64,000 bases of DNA from Winkia neuii (GTDB lineage: Bacteria; Actinomycetota; Actinomycetes; Actinomycetales; Actinomycetaceae), in NCBI RefSeq assembly GCF_029011175.1, contig NZ_CP118946.1, positions 1,830,680 to 1,894,679 of the forward strand, in the 5' to 3' direction. The position numbers were made by a program, and so were the translations under genes. Each line of letters begins with the position of its first letter. Position 1 is the stretch's first letter. Below are positions 25,187 to 33,745 of this stretch, piece by piece. The notes below the pieces were generated by a model. That model ran no database searches. It was not told where the DNA came from and saw nothing but the letters and a program-made list of their open reading frames with translations.

Positions 25187-28069
25187 ATGAAGAAAAATAA
25201 GGCCAATGAGGTCCTGCGCAAACATGCCGCTGGGGCCATTGGTGCGGGTATTTCTACTGTACTGATTCTAGGTAGCATGGGTTCGGTAGCGCTAGCAGCC
25301 CCTCCCGCTAGCTCCTCTACTGATGCCCCCTCTGCACATTCCAGCGACCCCGCAAAATCGATTCACTGCGGCGGGGCGGTTGCAAAGAACTTCTTCCTTG
25401 TAGATGGACTCACCAAGGACGAAGTCCAGGAAGTTCTTACTAGGAAGCTTACCGAGCAGGGACTGAACCCCTCTGATTACACGATCACTATCGAGGATTC
25501 GAAGATCAAAAAAGCTAACGCCGGTTCTTATGGCGACGGCCGTAGAAACCGCGTTATGACGGTCGAGGTTACGATCACCCCCAAGGCTGCGGGCGCGCCG
25601 GCCGTCACCTGTAATACCAGGATCCTCTATTACACTCCACCGTTTGCGTTTCTCGACAAGGGTAAGTTCCCGCAGAACCATACGCACCACAACGTTGGCA
25701 AACTGGTAGTTGATAACCCCGATTCCTACACTATTTCGCCCGAAGACAAGGTTAAGCTGATCGATGCTTTCCTAAAGGCCAACCCGAACCTGCAGCTGGA
25801 AAAGTCTCAGCTACAGATGGACGACAATGGCAACCTGACCATAACTAACAAGGCCGGCGAGGATCCGTATTCTGTGACTGTTCCTGCCGAGGAATTCGTT
25901 AGCGTGGTGGGCAAGGTTAAGGACATTTTGGTGTTCTTGGATCCGGCTACCGGCAACAAGCTATCTACCGAGGTGCCCGCGGTGCGTGTCCCGCTGAAGG
26001 CGGGTAACTGGGATGATTCTGACCTTTGGGGCACCAATAATGCGGGCGCCAACCGCAATTTGAGCGCTAAGGCGCAGCTTTCCGGGTTGGATCTAAAGCG
26101 CGAGGGCAACGAACTGGTAATTTCCGGCAAGTTCGATTCCAGCATTTCGAATAATGCTGGTGGTACCAGATACCTTGGCATTCACCGGAATTCGAGTAAA
26201 GAATACAACTATACGCAGTCGTTCTCTAATGGCTTCAAGGTCAGAGTCGTACCCCTTAAAGAAGACATTGTGGTCCGCAATCTAGATAAGGATGCGAAGT
26301 TCACCCAGGCTGATGTAGAAAAGCTGATCGATGTCGACTACAAGAAACTCAACCCTCTAAAGTTTAATCAGGATAAAGGCCTGACGGCGGCTCAAATACG
26401 CGCGGATGTAAATTCAAAGATAATCAGGAAAATTTCTGTTGACGGGCTAAAACATGAGCTTGGCACACAGGAATTCTCAGGCACTCTGCGGACTGACCTT
26501 AATGTTGTTTCTCCTGTACTGAAGGCTACAGCCATCTACTACACCGAGAAGATTCCTGCTACCCTTGTTTCGGATCCGGACAAGTTAACTCCTGACCAGA
26601 TTGCAGAGATCACCAGCAAGGTCAAGAAGGTAAACAAGCTTAAGGATACTGACAAGGTCACTGTAGACAAGGCTGGCAATGTCACTATTGAATTCAAACG
26701 TGACAAAAACGACCATAACAAGGTTAATGCCACCAAGAAGTTCAAGGCCCCATTGGCTCAAGCTAAGTACCCGGACGGAAAGGTTGAAACCGGAAAGAGC
26801 ATCGAATCCCCGATCACTACCCCGGAGGGTTACAAGTTCCCGACCGGAACCAAGTTCGTTGTGGACGGTGACGCCCCCGATGGGCTAACCGTTGGCCAGG
26901 ACGGCAAGATCACCTACAACGCGCCGAAGGATAAGACTCCGGGCGATTTGACCGGAAAGGTACTGGTGACGCTGCCAGATAAGAAGACTCCGATTTCGGT
27001 TCCTTTCAAGATCACCGTCATCCCGGCTGTTCCCGAAATGTCCTACCCGGATAAGAAGGTAGAGGCCGGCAAGAGTGTCGAAACTCCGATCACCACTCCG
27101 GATGGTTACACCTTCCCGAAGGGCAGCAAGTTCGAGGTGAAGGATGCTCCTAAGGGGGTAACCGTAGACGAGACCGGCAAGATCACCTACAACGCGCCGA
27201 AGGATAAGACTCCGGGCGAAGTCACCGGGAAGATCCTAGTGACCCTACCCGGGCACGACAAGCCGACTGCGGTCCCTTACAAGATCACGGTCATCCCGGC
27301 TGTTCCCGAAATGTCCTACCCGGATAAGAAGGTAGAGGCCGGCAAGAGTGTTGACGTGCCTGTGACCACCCCCGACGGTTACAAGTTCCCGACCGGAACC
27401 AAGTTCGTTGTAGACGGCGACGCCCCCGATGGGCTAACCGTTGGCCAGGACGGCAAGATCACCTACAACGCGCCGAAGGATAAGACTCCGGGCGAAGTCA
27501 CCGGGAAGATCCTAGTGACCCTACCCGGGCACGACAAGCCGACTGCGGTCCCTTACAAGATCACGGTCATCCCGGCTGTTCCCGAAATGTCCTACCCGGA
27601 TAAGAAGGTAGAGGCCGGCAAGAGTGTCGAAACTCCGATCACCACTCCGGATGGTTACACCTTCCCGAAGGGCAGCAAGTTCGAGGTGAAGGATGCTCCT
27701 AAGGGGGTAACCGTAGACGAGACCGGCAAGATCACCTACAACGCGCCGAAGGATAAGACTCCGGGCGAAGTCACCGGGAAGATCCTAGTGACCCTACCCG
27801 GGCACGACAAGCCCACCCCGGTCCCCTTCAAGATCACCGTCACACCGGTAGAACCGAAGGCTTCTTATGAGGACAAGAAGGTTCCTGCAGGCGAGTCCAC
27901 CGAGGTCATTCCGACTCCAGCTGACGGCTACAAGTTCCCGACCGGAACCACCTTCACAATCGACGGAAAGACCCCCGACGGGCTAACCATCGACCCGAAG
28001 ACTGGCAAGATCACCTACACGGCTCCTAAGGACACCAACCCGGTGACGTTACTGGCAAGGTCAAGGTGA
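25187..28069 (+). CDS. Giant Rib-like repeat surface protein, N-terminal part (frame interrupted)
   Basis: A 960-codon frame with a signal peptide (hydrophobic IGAGISTVLILGSMGSVALAA). About 520 residues of unrecognised, probably adhesive, N-terminal region follow. Then come tandem modules of about 91-93 residues beginning YPDKKVEAGKSVE and ending VPYKITVIPA, which resemble Rib/alpha-like surface repeats (KFEVKDAPKGVTVDETGKITYNAPKDKTPGEV). Near 28033 a one-base shift relative to the other modules changes the frame, giving the unrelated tail TNPVTLLARSR and a stop at 28067. The natural continuation, with the wall anchor, is the frame at 28066-29940. As written, this product would be secreted but not anchored. 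Confidence 0.85.
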   Translation: MKKNKANEVLRKHAAGAIGAGISTVLILGSMGSVALAAPPASSSTDAPSAHSSDPAKSIHCGGAVAKNFFLVDGLTKDEVQEVLTRKLTEQGLNPSDYTITIEDSKIKKANAGSYGDGRRNRVMTVEVTITPKAAGAPAVTCNTRILYYTPPFAFLDKGKFPQNHTHHNVGKLVVDNPDSYTISPEDKVKLIDAFLKANPNLQLEKSQLQMDDNGNLTITNKAGEDPYSVTVPAEEFVSVVGKVKDILVFLDPATGNKLSTEVPAVRVPLKAGNWDDSDLWGTNNAGANRNLSAKAQLSGLDLKREGNELVISGKFDSSISNNAGGTRYLGIHRNSSKEYNYTQSFSNGFKVRVVPLKEDIVVRNLDKDAKFTQADVEKLIDVDYKKLNPLKFNQDKGLTAAQIRADVNSKIIRKISVDGLKHELGTQEFSGTLRTDLNVVSPVLKATAIYYTEKIPATLVSDPDKLTPDQIAEITSKVKKVNKLKDTDKVTVDKAGNVTIEFKRDKNDHNKVNATKKFKAPLAQAKYPDGKVETGKSIESPITTPEGYKFPTGTKFVVDGDAPDGLTVGQDGKITYNAPKDKTPGDLTGKVLVTLPDKKTPISVPFKITVIPAVPEMSYPDKKVEAGKSVETPITTPDGYTFPKGSKFEVKDAPKGVTVDETGKITYNAPKDKTPGEVTGKILVTLPGHDKPTAVPYKITVIPAVPEMSYPDKKVEAGKSVDVPVTTPDGYKFPTGTKFVVDGDAPDGLTVGQDGKITYNAPKDKTPGEVTGKILVTLPGHDKPTAVPYKITVIPAVPEMSYPDKKVEAGKSVETPITTPDGYTFPKGSKFEVKDAPKGVTVDETGKITYNAPKDKTPGEVTGKILVTLPGHDKPTPVPFKITVTPVEPKASYEDKKVPAGESTEVIPTPADGYKFPTGTTFTIDGKTPDGLTIDPKTGKITYTAPKDTNPVTLLARSR

Positions 28070-29240
28070 CCATCCCCGGCACCGACAACCCGATCGAAGT
28101 CCCCTTCAAGATCATCGTCACCCCGGCAGAGCCGAAGTTAGCCTATGAGGACACTCCCATCAACGCAGGCGAAACCGCCAAGGTGACACCGAATGGTGTA
28201 GACGGGTATAAGCCTCTCGATGGCACCACCTTCGAGCTGCCCAAAAATGCTCCCGAGGGCGTGACTATCAACCCGAAGACCGGCGAAATCTCTTACACGG
28301 CTCCTAAGGACAGCCCGCACAAGGAGGTCACCGGCAACGTGCTAGTCAACGTCCCTGGACGTGACAAGCCCACCCCGGTCCCCTTCAAGATCACCGTTGC
28401 CCCGGCAACTCCGAAACTGTCCTACCCGGACGGAAAGGTTGAAACCGGAAAGAGCATCGAAACCCCGATCACTACCCCGGACGGTTACAAGTTCCCGACC
28501 GGAACCACCTTCACCATCGACGGAAAGACCCCCGACGGTCTGACCATCGACCCGAAGACTGGCAAGATCACCTACAACGTTCCTGAAGGACACCAACCCG
28601 GTGACGTTACTGGCAAGGTCAAGGTGACCATCCCCGGCACCGACAACCCGATCGAAGTCCCCTTCAAGATCATCGTCACCCCGGCAGAGCCGAAGTTAGC
28701 CTATGAGGACACTCCCATCAACGCAGGCGAAACTGCCAAGGTGACACCGAATGGTGTAGACGGGTATAAGCCTCTCGATGGCACCACCTTCGAGCTGCCC
28801 AAAGATGCTCCCGAGGGCGTGACTATCAACCCGAAGACCGGCGAAATCTCTTACACGGCTCCTAAGGACAGCCCGCACAAGGAGGTCACCGGCAACGTGC
28901 TAGTCAACGTCCCTGGACGTGACAAGCCCACCCCGGTCCCCTTCAAGATCACCGTTGCCCCGGCAACTCCGAAACTGTCCTACCCGGACGGAAAGGTTGA
29001 AACCGGAAAGAGCATCGAAACCCCGATCACTACCCCGGACGGTTACAAGTTCCCGACCGGAACCACCTTCACCATCGACGGAAAGACCCCCGACGGTCTG
29101 ACCATCGACCCGAAGACTGGCAAGATCACCTACAACGTTCCTGAAGGACACCAACCCGGTGACGTTACTGGCAAGGTCAAGGTGACCATCCCCGGCACCG
29201 ACAACCCGATCGAAGTCCCCTTCAAGATCACGGTCACCCC
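26770..29240 (+). repeat. Tandem Rib-like modules in the surface protein gene
   Basis: Module starts at about 26770, 27043, 27316, 27592, 27868, 28143, 28423, 28701 and 28981. The modules fall into sub-types (YPDKKVEAG, YPDGKVETG, YEDTPINAG). The pair of modules from about 28066 is repeated 558 bases later almost base for base, and the module at about 27043 recurs 549 bases later. Such near-identity points to recent duplication and unstable copy number. Confidence 0.85.
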
Positions 29241-29940
29241 GGTCCCGACTCAGCCTTCTTACCCGACGGCTACCGGCACCCCGGGCGCGTCTGTTGATCT
29301 GAAGCTGCAGCCTGGCGATCAGCCGTTGCCACAGGGAACCACCTTCACAAAAGAATCCGGCCCCGACTACGTTACGGTTACCCCTGATGGGACTGTGACG
29401 GTGAAGGTTCCGGACAGTGCTAATGGCGGTGAAACCATCCAGGGCACTGTGGAGATCACCTACCCGGATGGCACCACGAAGAAGGTACCTTACCTAGTGC
29501 GTGTTGAGAAGGAGGAAGGCCCAGCTGCTGACGACTCTAAGCCGCAGCCGCCGACCACCCAGGATAGTGACCACACGGTACCCGACACTGGTGATACCAC
29601 CAACCCTGACCAGGACAAGCCAGCTCCGGCAGACCAGGACAAGCCAGCTCCGGCAGACCAGGACAAGCCAGCTCCGGCAGACCAGGACAAGCCAGCTCCG
29701 GCAGATACCGGTAAACCAGCCACCCCGGCGGATCAGGGCAAGCAGGTCGCCGGTGGCAAGGGGCACAAGGTGACCAAGACTGTCACCAAGGCAGTGCAGG
29801 ATGAGGGTGCTAAGAAGCAGGCTCCGACTACTTTGTCGCACACGGGTACCGTTGCAGGTACCGCTTCTTTGCTAGGTATCATCCTGGCGGCTGTTGGCGC
29901 CGCTGGCGTTGCATTCCGTCGCAGGAAGAACAACGACTAG
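28066..29940 (+). CDS. Giant surface protein, C-terminal part with LSHTG wall-sorting signal
   Basis: A 624-codon frame that continues the module series out of frame with the upstream part. Its first possible codon, GTG 28066, overlaps the upstream TGA. After the Rib-like modules comes a last divergent module (YPTATGTPGASVDL), then a Pro/Asp-rich wall-spanning region with four exact DQDKPAPA octapeptides. The sorting signal follows: LSHTG, a hydrophobic segment (TASLLGIILAAVGAAGVAF) and the tail RRRKNND. It has no signal peptide of its own, so alone it could not be exported. It is best read as the 3' part of one gene of about 1584 codons. Confidence 0.8.
   Translation: MTIPGTDNPIEVPFKIIVTPAEPKLAYEDTPINAGETAKVTPNGVDGYKPLDGTTFELPKNAPEGVTINPKTGEISYTAPKDSPHKEVTGNVLVNVPGRDKPTPVPFKITVAPATPKLSYPDGKVETGKSIETPITTPDGYKFPTGTTFTIDGKTPDGLTIDPKTGKITYNVPEGHQPGDVTGKVKVTIPGTDNPIEVPFKIIVTPAEPKLAYEDTPINAGETAKVTPNGVDGYKPLDGTTFELPKDAPEGVTINPKTGEISYTAPKDSPHKEVTGNVLVNVPGRDKPTPVPFKITVAPATPKLSYPDGKVETGKSIETPITTPDGYKFPTGTTFTIDGKTPDGLTIDPKTGKITYNVPEGHQPGDVTGKVKVTIPGTDNPIEVPFKITVTPVPTQPSYPTATGTPGASVDLKLQPGDQPLPQGTTFTKESGPDYVTVTPDGTVTVKVPDSANGGETIQGTVEITYPDGTTKKVPYLVRVEKEEGPAADDSKPQPPTTQDSDHTVPDTGDTTNPDQDKPAPADQDKPAPADQDKPAPADQDKPAPADTGKPATPADQGKQVAGGKGHKVTKTVTKAVQDEGAKKQAPTTLSHTGTVAGTASLLGIILAAVGAAGVAFRRRKNND
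29608..29703 (+). repeat. Four exact 24-base repeats encoding DQDKPAPA
   Basis: Four identical 24-base units in tandem start at 29608, 29632, 29656 and 29680. They lie in the wall-spanning part of the surface protein. Since 24 is a multiple of three, copy-number changes here keep the frame and only alter stalk length. Confidence 0.9.
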
Positions 29941-29963
29941 CACACTAGGCTAATTGCCACATA

Positions 29964-30003
29964 GGCGAGGGCGTGGATTCTTTCCCGCCCTCGCCCTCTT
30001 TTT
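29964..30003 (+). terminator. Intrinsic terminator of the surface protein gene
   Basis: The arms GGCGAGGGCG (29964-29973) and CGCCCTCGCC (29986-29995) pair perfectly over 10 bp and are followed by CTCTTTTT. It lies 24 bases after the stop codon. Confidence 0.85.
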
Positions 30004-30057
30004 AGGCCCCTACCCGGGCGGGCGCTAGGCTTGGGGCATCAACCTTTGGAGGGCGTA

Positions 30058-30702
30058 GTGCCAACTTTTCGCGACTTGTTCGATCTGCTTGCAGCCCAGG
30101 TGCGGGCGGGCACGTGGTGGCCTGCGCAGTCCCGGTTTGAGATCATCGCGGGAGCGATTTTGACGCAGAATACTGCGTGGGCGAATGTGCGCAGGGCGCT
30201 CGATAATTTGCGGGAAGCAGACCTACTGGACGCCCGAAAGGTCGTTCAGCTGCCGGCCGAGGAGCTGGCTGAGCTCATCCGACCGGCCGGCTACTACAAC
30301 ACCAAGTCGAAGTATTTGCAAACGGTGAGCGACTGGTTCCTGCGCCGCGACCAGGACGCCGTCCACCTTCCCACTGCCGCTTTGCGCGCGGAACTGCTCG
30401 ATTTGCGCGGGGTGGGTGCCGAGACTGCGGACGATATTTTGCTCTACGCCTACAGGCGTGGGGTGTTTATTTACGACCTGTATGCTCGTCGGCTGCTAGC
30501 TGCTGCCGGTATGGGCCAGTTCAAGTCTTATGAGACGGCTAAGCGGGCGTTAGACCCTAAGGTTGGTGAGGCCAACTTTACGGTCCGGGAGCTCGCCCTC
30601 TTCCACGGCCTGGTTGTCGATGCGGGCAAGATCGCGCGCAAAGTGGGCGGATGGGCCGACGCCTATCCCTTACTGGTGAAGGGAAATTTTCCGACCCCCT
30701 AG
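30058..30702 (+). CDS. HhH-GPD base-excision DNA glycosylase (endonuclease III-like, MagIII type)
   Basis: A 214-residue protein. GTG 30058, with GGAGG five bases upstream, is preferred over the TTG at 30031. The HhH-GPD fold is seen in IIAGAILTQNTAWANVRRALDNL, the hairpin LRGVGAETADDILLYAYRR and the catalytic Asp in IYDLYARRL. In endonuclease III the lyase lysine sits in GVGRKTA; here the same position is Glu (GVGAET). The C-terminal iron-sulfur cysteines are also missing. That combination suggests a monofunctional alkylbase glycosylase rather than a bifunctional endonuclease III. Confidence 0.85.
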   Translation: MPTFRDLFDLLAAQVRAGTWWPAQSRFEIIAGAILTQNTAWANVRRALDNLREADLLDARKVVQLPAEELAELIRPAGYYNTKSKYLQTVSDWFLRRDQDAVHLPTAALRAELLDLRGVGAETADDILLYAYRRGVFIYDLYARRLLAAAGMGQFKSYETAKRALDPKVGEANFTVRELALFHGLVVDAGKIARKVGGWADAYPLLVKGNFPTP

Positions 30703-30767
30703 ACAGACCACCCAGATGCCTAGCCGCCCCGCTGCCCGCCGCACCACCCCCTTCTCACGGGTCTCTA

Positions 30768-30782
30768 ATATCAGTGTGATAT
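30768..30782. promoter_or_regulatory. 15-base palindrome upstream of the BCCT transporter
   Basis: ATATCA-GTG-TGATAT is a perfect 6+6 dyad located about 200 bases before the transporter start, in the 283-base gap after the glycosylase gene. A possible operator; no regulator is identified. Confidence 0.35.
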
Positions 30783-30985
30783 GACTGGCTCGTTCCCTCC
30801 TTCAAGGTTGTTTGGGGTTGTGGGCGCGCAATTTGGTAGCGCTCCCCATGCTGCATGACTGTTTTGAATCTGCTTTGTGAGGTCTTAGCACACCCGCTCT
30901 TATGGAAGCTCGGCCTCGACATCTGTCGAAGCTACCGGCCGTTAGCACCGCCTGCTCTCGGCCTTGTCTACAGGAAGTGATTTTT

Positions 30986-32644
30986 ATGCGTTCGGAATCG
31001 AAGCGTTCTTTCCGAGTTGGTGTGTTTGCTGTGCCCTGGCTGGCGCTTGTGACGATGCTGGCGGTTTCGCTGGTGGGAGCCGACATTTTGCTGCGCGGCC
31101 TCGATTTTACGACTTCGTTCATTCTGGACAATTTTGGGTGGCTGTTTAACTGGAACACGTTTATTGCGGTCATTCTGATCGTGTATTTGGCGTTTTCGCC
31201 GCTTGGGTCGAAGAAAGTGGGTGGGGATCTTGCCCGCCCGGTAATGAAGTTCCGTTCGCTGGTGTGGATTACGCTTTGCACTACCATTGCGGCGGGTATT
31301 CTATTTTGGGCGTGCGCGGAACCGCTCTACCACCTCCACCAGCCTCCCGCCCAGGCAGGTGGGGCCGAAAAATCTCCGGCGGCGATGCTGTTTGCGATGA
31401 AGGCGATGTTCCTGGAATGGACGTGGTCCCCCTACGCCCTGTACACGGTGGCGACGGTCAGCTTCGCGTTTGCCTTCCACAACATGCGTCTGCCGCATTC
31501 GCTTTCGTCGGGTTTGGTGCCGATTTTTGGCGAGGGCGTGCTGCGCTTTTCGGGCGTGATCGATGCGGTGTGCCTGACTGCATTGGGTTTAGGCATGGCT
31601 GCGTCTTTGGGTACGGGTGCCCTGTCGATTGCGGGCGGTATTGAGAACCAGTTTGGGATCGAGTCGGGTCCGGTGTCGTGGGCGATCATAATTTTTGCGA
31701 TTGTGTTGTGTTTCGTCATTTCGTCGGTGTCGGGCGTGATGAGGGGTATCCGTAAGCTGTCGGAGCTGAACATGAAGGTGTACCTGGTCATTTTTGCTTT
31801 TGTGCTGATTTTTGGGCCGACCGCCTACATTTTCTCGATGGACACCGAATCCTTGGGCGCTTTCTTCGCAGATTTCCCGAAGATGTCGCTAGCGATGGGG
31901 ACTGCTCACGGTGAGGATTGGAATAAGACGTGGCCGATCTTCTACTGGTGTAACTGGTTGGCGTGGACACCAATTACGGCCACTTTCCTGGCCTCTATTG
32001 CGAAGGGGTTCACGTTCCGCCGGTTGATCGTGGCGAACTTTATTTTGCCGTCCCTATTCTCGTCGGTGTGGATGGCGATCTTTTCGTCCTCGGCAATCTA
32101 CTTTGACAAAAATGGGGTGAACTTGTGGGAGGCCATGCAGGACATGGGCCCCGAATCGGTGGTTTACGGCATTTTCGAGCAGATGCCCCTAGCCGTCATC
32201 GTCATCCCCGTCTACCTGTTCATCGTGTTTATTTCGTTCGTGACGGCCTCGGATTCGAACACGACGGCGGTGGCGGACATTTGCATGCCTACCTATAGGA
32301 AGACTCCTGCGAGCAAGCACCTCTTGAAGGTGGTTTGGGGGGCCACCGTGGGGGCCGTCACCTGGATCGTGATTAGTTTCGGCGGCATTGACGGGATCAA
32401 GATGGCGTCCAACCTGGGCGGCTTCCCCAACCTGTTCCTGTTCATTGGGTTGGGAAGCGGCGTCGCCTACGTTTCACGCCAACCCGAAAGGTTCTACAAC
32501 TACTTTTCGGGGCAGCGCCCCAGCCTAATCCGCGATATCAAGTACCGCCTTTCCGAACGGAAGCAACAGCGCGAGGATGAGGAAGAGGGCAAAGAAGAGG
32601 GCAAGGACGAGATGCGGGAGGTTTCTGACAGTCCCGCCCTATAG
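30986..32644 (+). CDS. BCCT-family betaine/choline/carnitine transporter
   Basis: A 552-residue membrane protein with about 12 hydrophobic segments. The start at ATG 30986 has AGGAAG upstream; the longer frame from 30902 adds a non-conserved lead. Family marks are LLRGLDFTTSFILDNFGWLF, the WACAEPLYHL segment, EWTWSPYALYTVATVSFAFAFHN and the signature FYWCNWLAWTPITATFLASIAKGFTFRRLI. It imports quaternary ammonium solutes using an ion gradient. The charged C-terminal tail (KQQREDEEEGKEEGKDE) resembles the osmosensing tails of some BCCT carriers. Confidence 0.9.
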   Translation: MRSESKRSFRVGVFAVPWLALVTMLAVSLVGADILLRGLDFTTSFILDNFGWLFNWNTFIAVILIVYLAFSPLGSKKVGGDLARPVMKFRSLVWITLCTTIAAGILFWACAEPLYHLHQPPAQAGGAEKSPAAMLFAMKAMFLEWTWSPYALYTVATVSFAFAFHNMRLPHSLSSGLVPIFGEGVLRFSGVIDAVCLTALGLGMAASLGTGALSIAGGIENQFGIESGPVSWAIIIFAIVLCFVISSVSGVMRGIRKLSELNMKVYLVIFAFVLIFGPTAYIFSMDTESLGAFFADFPKMSLAMGTAHGEDWNKTWPIFYWCNWLAWTPITATFLASIAKGFTFRRLIVANFILPSLFSSVWMAIFSSSAIYFDKNGVNLWEAMQDMGPESVVYGIFEQMPLAVIVIPVYLFIVFISFVTASDSNTTAVADICMPTYRKTPASKHLLKVVWGATVGAVTWIVISFGGIDGIKMASNLGGFPNLFLFIGLGSGVAYVSRQPERFYNYFSGQRPSLIRDIKYRLSERKQQREDEEEGKEEGKDEMREVSDSPAL

Positions 32645-32676
32645 ACTGAAAATGTTTAGCTTCAGAAGGAGACAAG

Positions 32677-33627
32677 ATGGCCCAGTCCGTTCCCACCTGC
32701 GAGGAAGGTATTCCTACGATTGATGGCTTTCGGCCCGCTGTACTTGCCGTGATGAGTGACGGTGCTGCCCGGAAGGTTCGCGATATTAGGGAAGCGGCTG
32801 CGGATTATCTTGGACTCACTGATGAGCAGAGACGAAAGTTGATCCCTACGGGGCAACCGATATACCGAAATCGGGCATCGTGGGCTTGTTCGTCTTTTGT
32901 GAAGGCGGGCCTTCTTTCTAGGCCGTCTAAGGGCGTTTATGTGATTACCGAGGACGGCAAGGTGGTTGCTAACAGGCAGCTCGCAGAGTACAGCGAAGCT
33001 GATATGTGCGAGTGGCCTATGTGGCAGCAGTATCAAAGTGAGATTGCGCAGCGGCGTGGGCACACCTTGCCCAGTGCCCAGCAGATTAGCGCGGATCAGG
33101 TAGATGAGGATCCTCAGATTCGGATCGACCAGCTAGTTAGGGATGTTAACGCCGAGGTCGAAACGGAACTGCGGCAGATGCTTTTTGATTCTTCTCCGGA
33201 GTTTTTTGAGAAAGCCGTGATCGAGCTGCTGTGGGCCATGGGCTACGGCGGCCATAGTGGCACTAAGGAGCATTTGGGCAAAAGTGGCGATGGGGGCGTC
33301 GATGGGGTTATTCGCCAGGATCCGCTTGGGCTGCAAAACGTTTACGTTCAAGCTAAGCGGTATGCCCAGACCAATCCGGTTGGCCGCGGTCCTATCCATG
33401 AGTTCGCCGGCGTTATGGCTAGCAAGGCGGCTGACCGCGGGGTTTTTATTACGTCTTCTACGTTCACCAAGGCGGCCCTGGAAGCGGCCAAGTATATGCG
33501 CTCAAACATTGTCCTGATTGACGGTATCCAGCTCACGTCCCTGATGCTCGCTTATGGGGTGGGCGTGGAAAAATCCCAGACCGTCACCCTGTACCGGGTG
33601 GATCAGGATTTCTTTGCCGAGGAGTAG
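32677..33627 (+). CDS. mrr: Mrr-type restriction endonuclease (type IV)
   Basis: A 316-residue protein, ribosome site AGAAGGAG. Residues 1-95 form the winged-helix Mrr N-terminal domain (GFRPAVLAVMSDGAARKVRDIREAAADYLGL ... ASWACSSFVKAGLLSRPSKGVYVIT). Residues about 165-310 form the Mrr catalytic domain: FFEKAVIELLWAMGYGG, GDGGVDGVI (about 204-212) and YVQAKRY (about 223-229), the PD-(D/E)xK residues Asp, Gln-x-Lys. Mrr enzymes cut methylated foreign DNA. It directly precedes the BREX operon on the same strand, 119 bases before brxA, so the two form one defence block. Confidence 0.92.
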   Translation: MAQSVPTCEEGIPTIDGFRPAVLAVMSDGAARKVRDIREAAADYLGLTDEQRRKLIPTGQPIYRNRASWACSSFVKAGLLSRPSKGVYVITEDGKVVANRQLAEYSEADMCEWPMWQQYQSEIAQRRGHTLPSAQQISADQVDEDPQIRIDQLVRDVNAEVETELRQMLFDSSPEFFEKAVIELLWAMGYGGHSGTKEHLGKSGDGGVDGVIRQDPLGLQNVYVQAKRYAQTNPVGRGPIHEFAGVMASKAADRGVFITSSTFTKAALEAAKYMRSNIVLIDGIQLTSLMLAYGVGVEKSQTVTLYRVDQDFFAEE

Positions 33628-33704
33628 GCAAACCGCCAGCCATTTTGTGTCCCGTATCTATACTGTACCCTGGCGCCATTTGCCGGGGGCGACCGCTAAA
33701 CTTA

Positions 33705-33718
33705 GAACACTGGTGTTC
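33705..33718. promoter_or_regulatory. Dyad (GAACAC-TG-GTGTTC) in front of brxA
   Basis: A perfect 6+6 inverted repeat 28 bases before the brxA ATG, in the only spacer of the BREX operon large enough for a promoter. A weak -10-like TATACT lies upstream at 33659-33664. It could be an operator for the whole BREX operon; no BrxR-type WYL regulator gene is next to it. Confidence 0.4.
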
Positions 33719-33745
33719 AGCAGGTGTGTCTCGCAAGGGAGGGCG

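Noticed and set aside
28030..28070. Programmed ribosomal frameshift joining the two parts of the surface protein
   Set aside because: No slippery heptamer with a downstream structure is apparent at the junction; the site coincides with a short homology between module types, so a recombination or sequence error explains it better.
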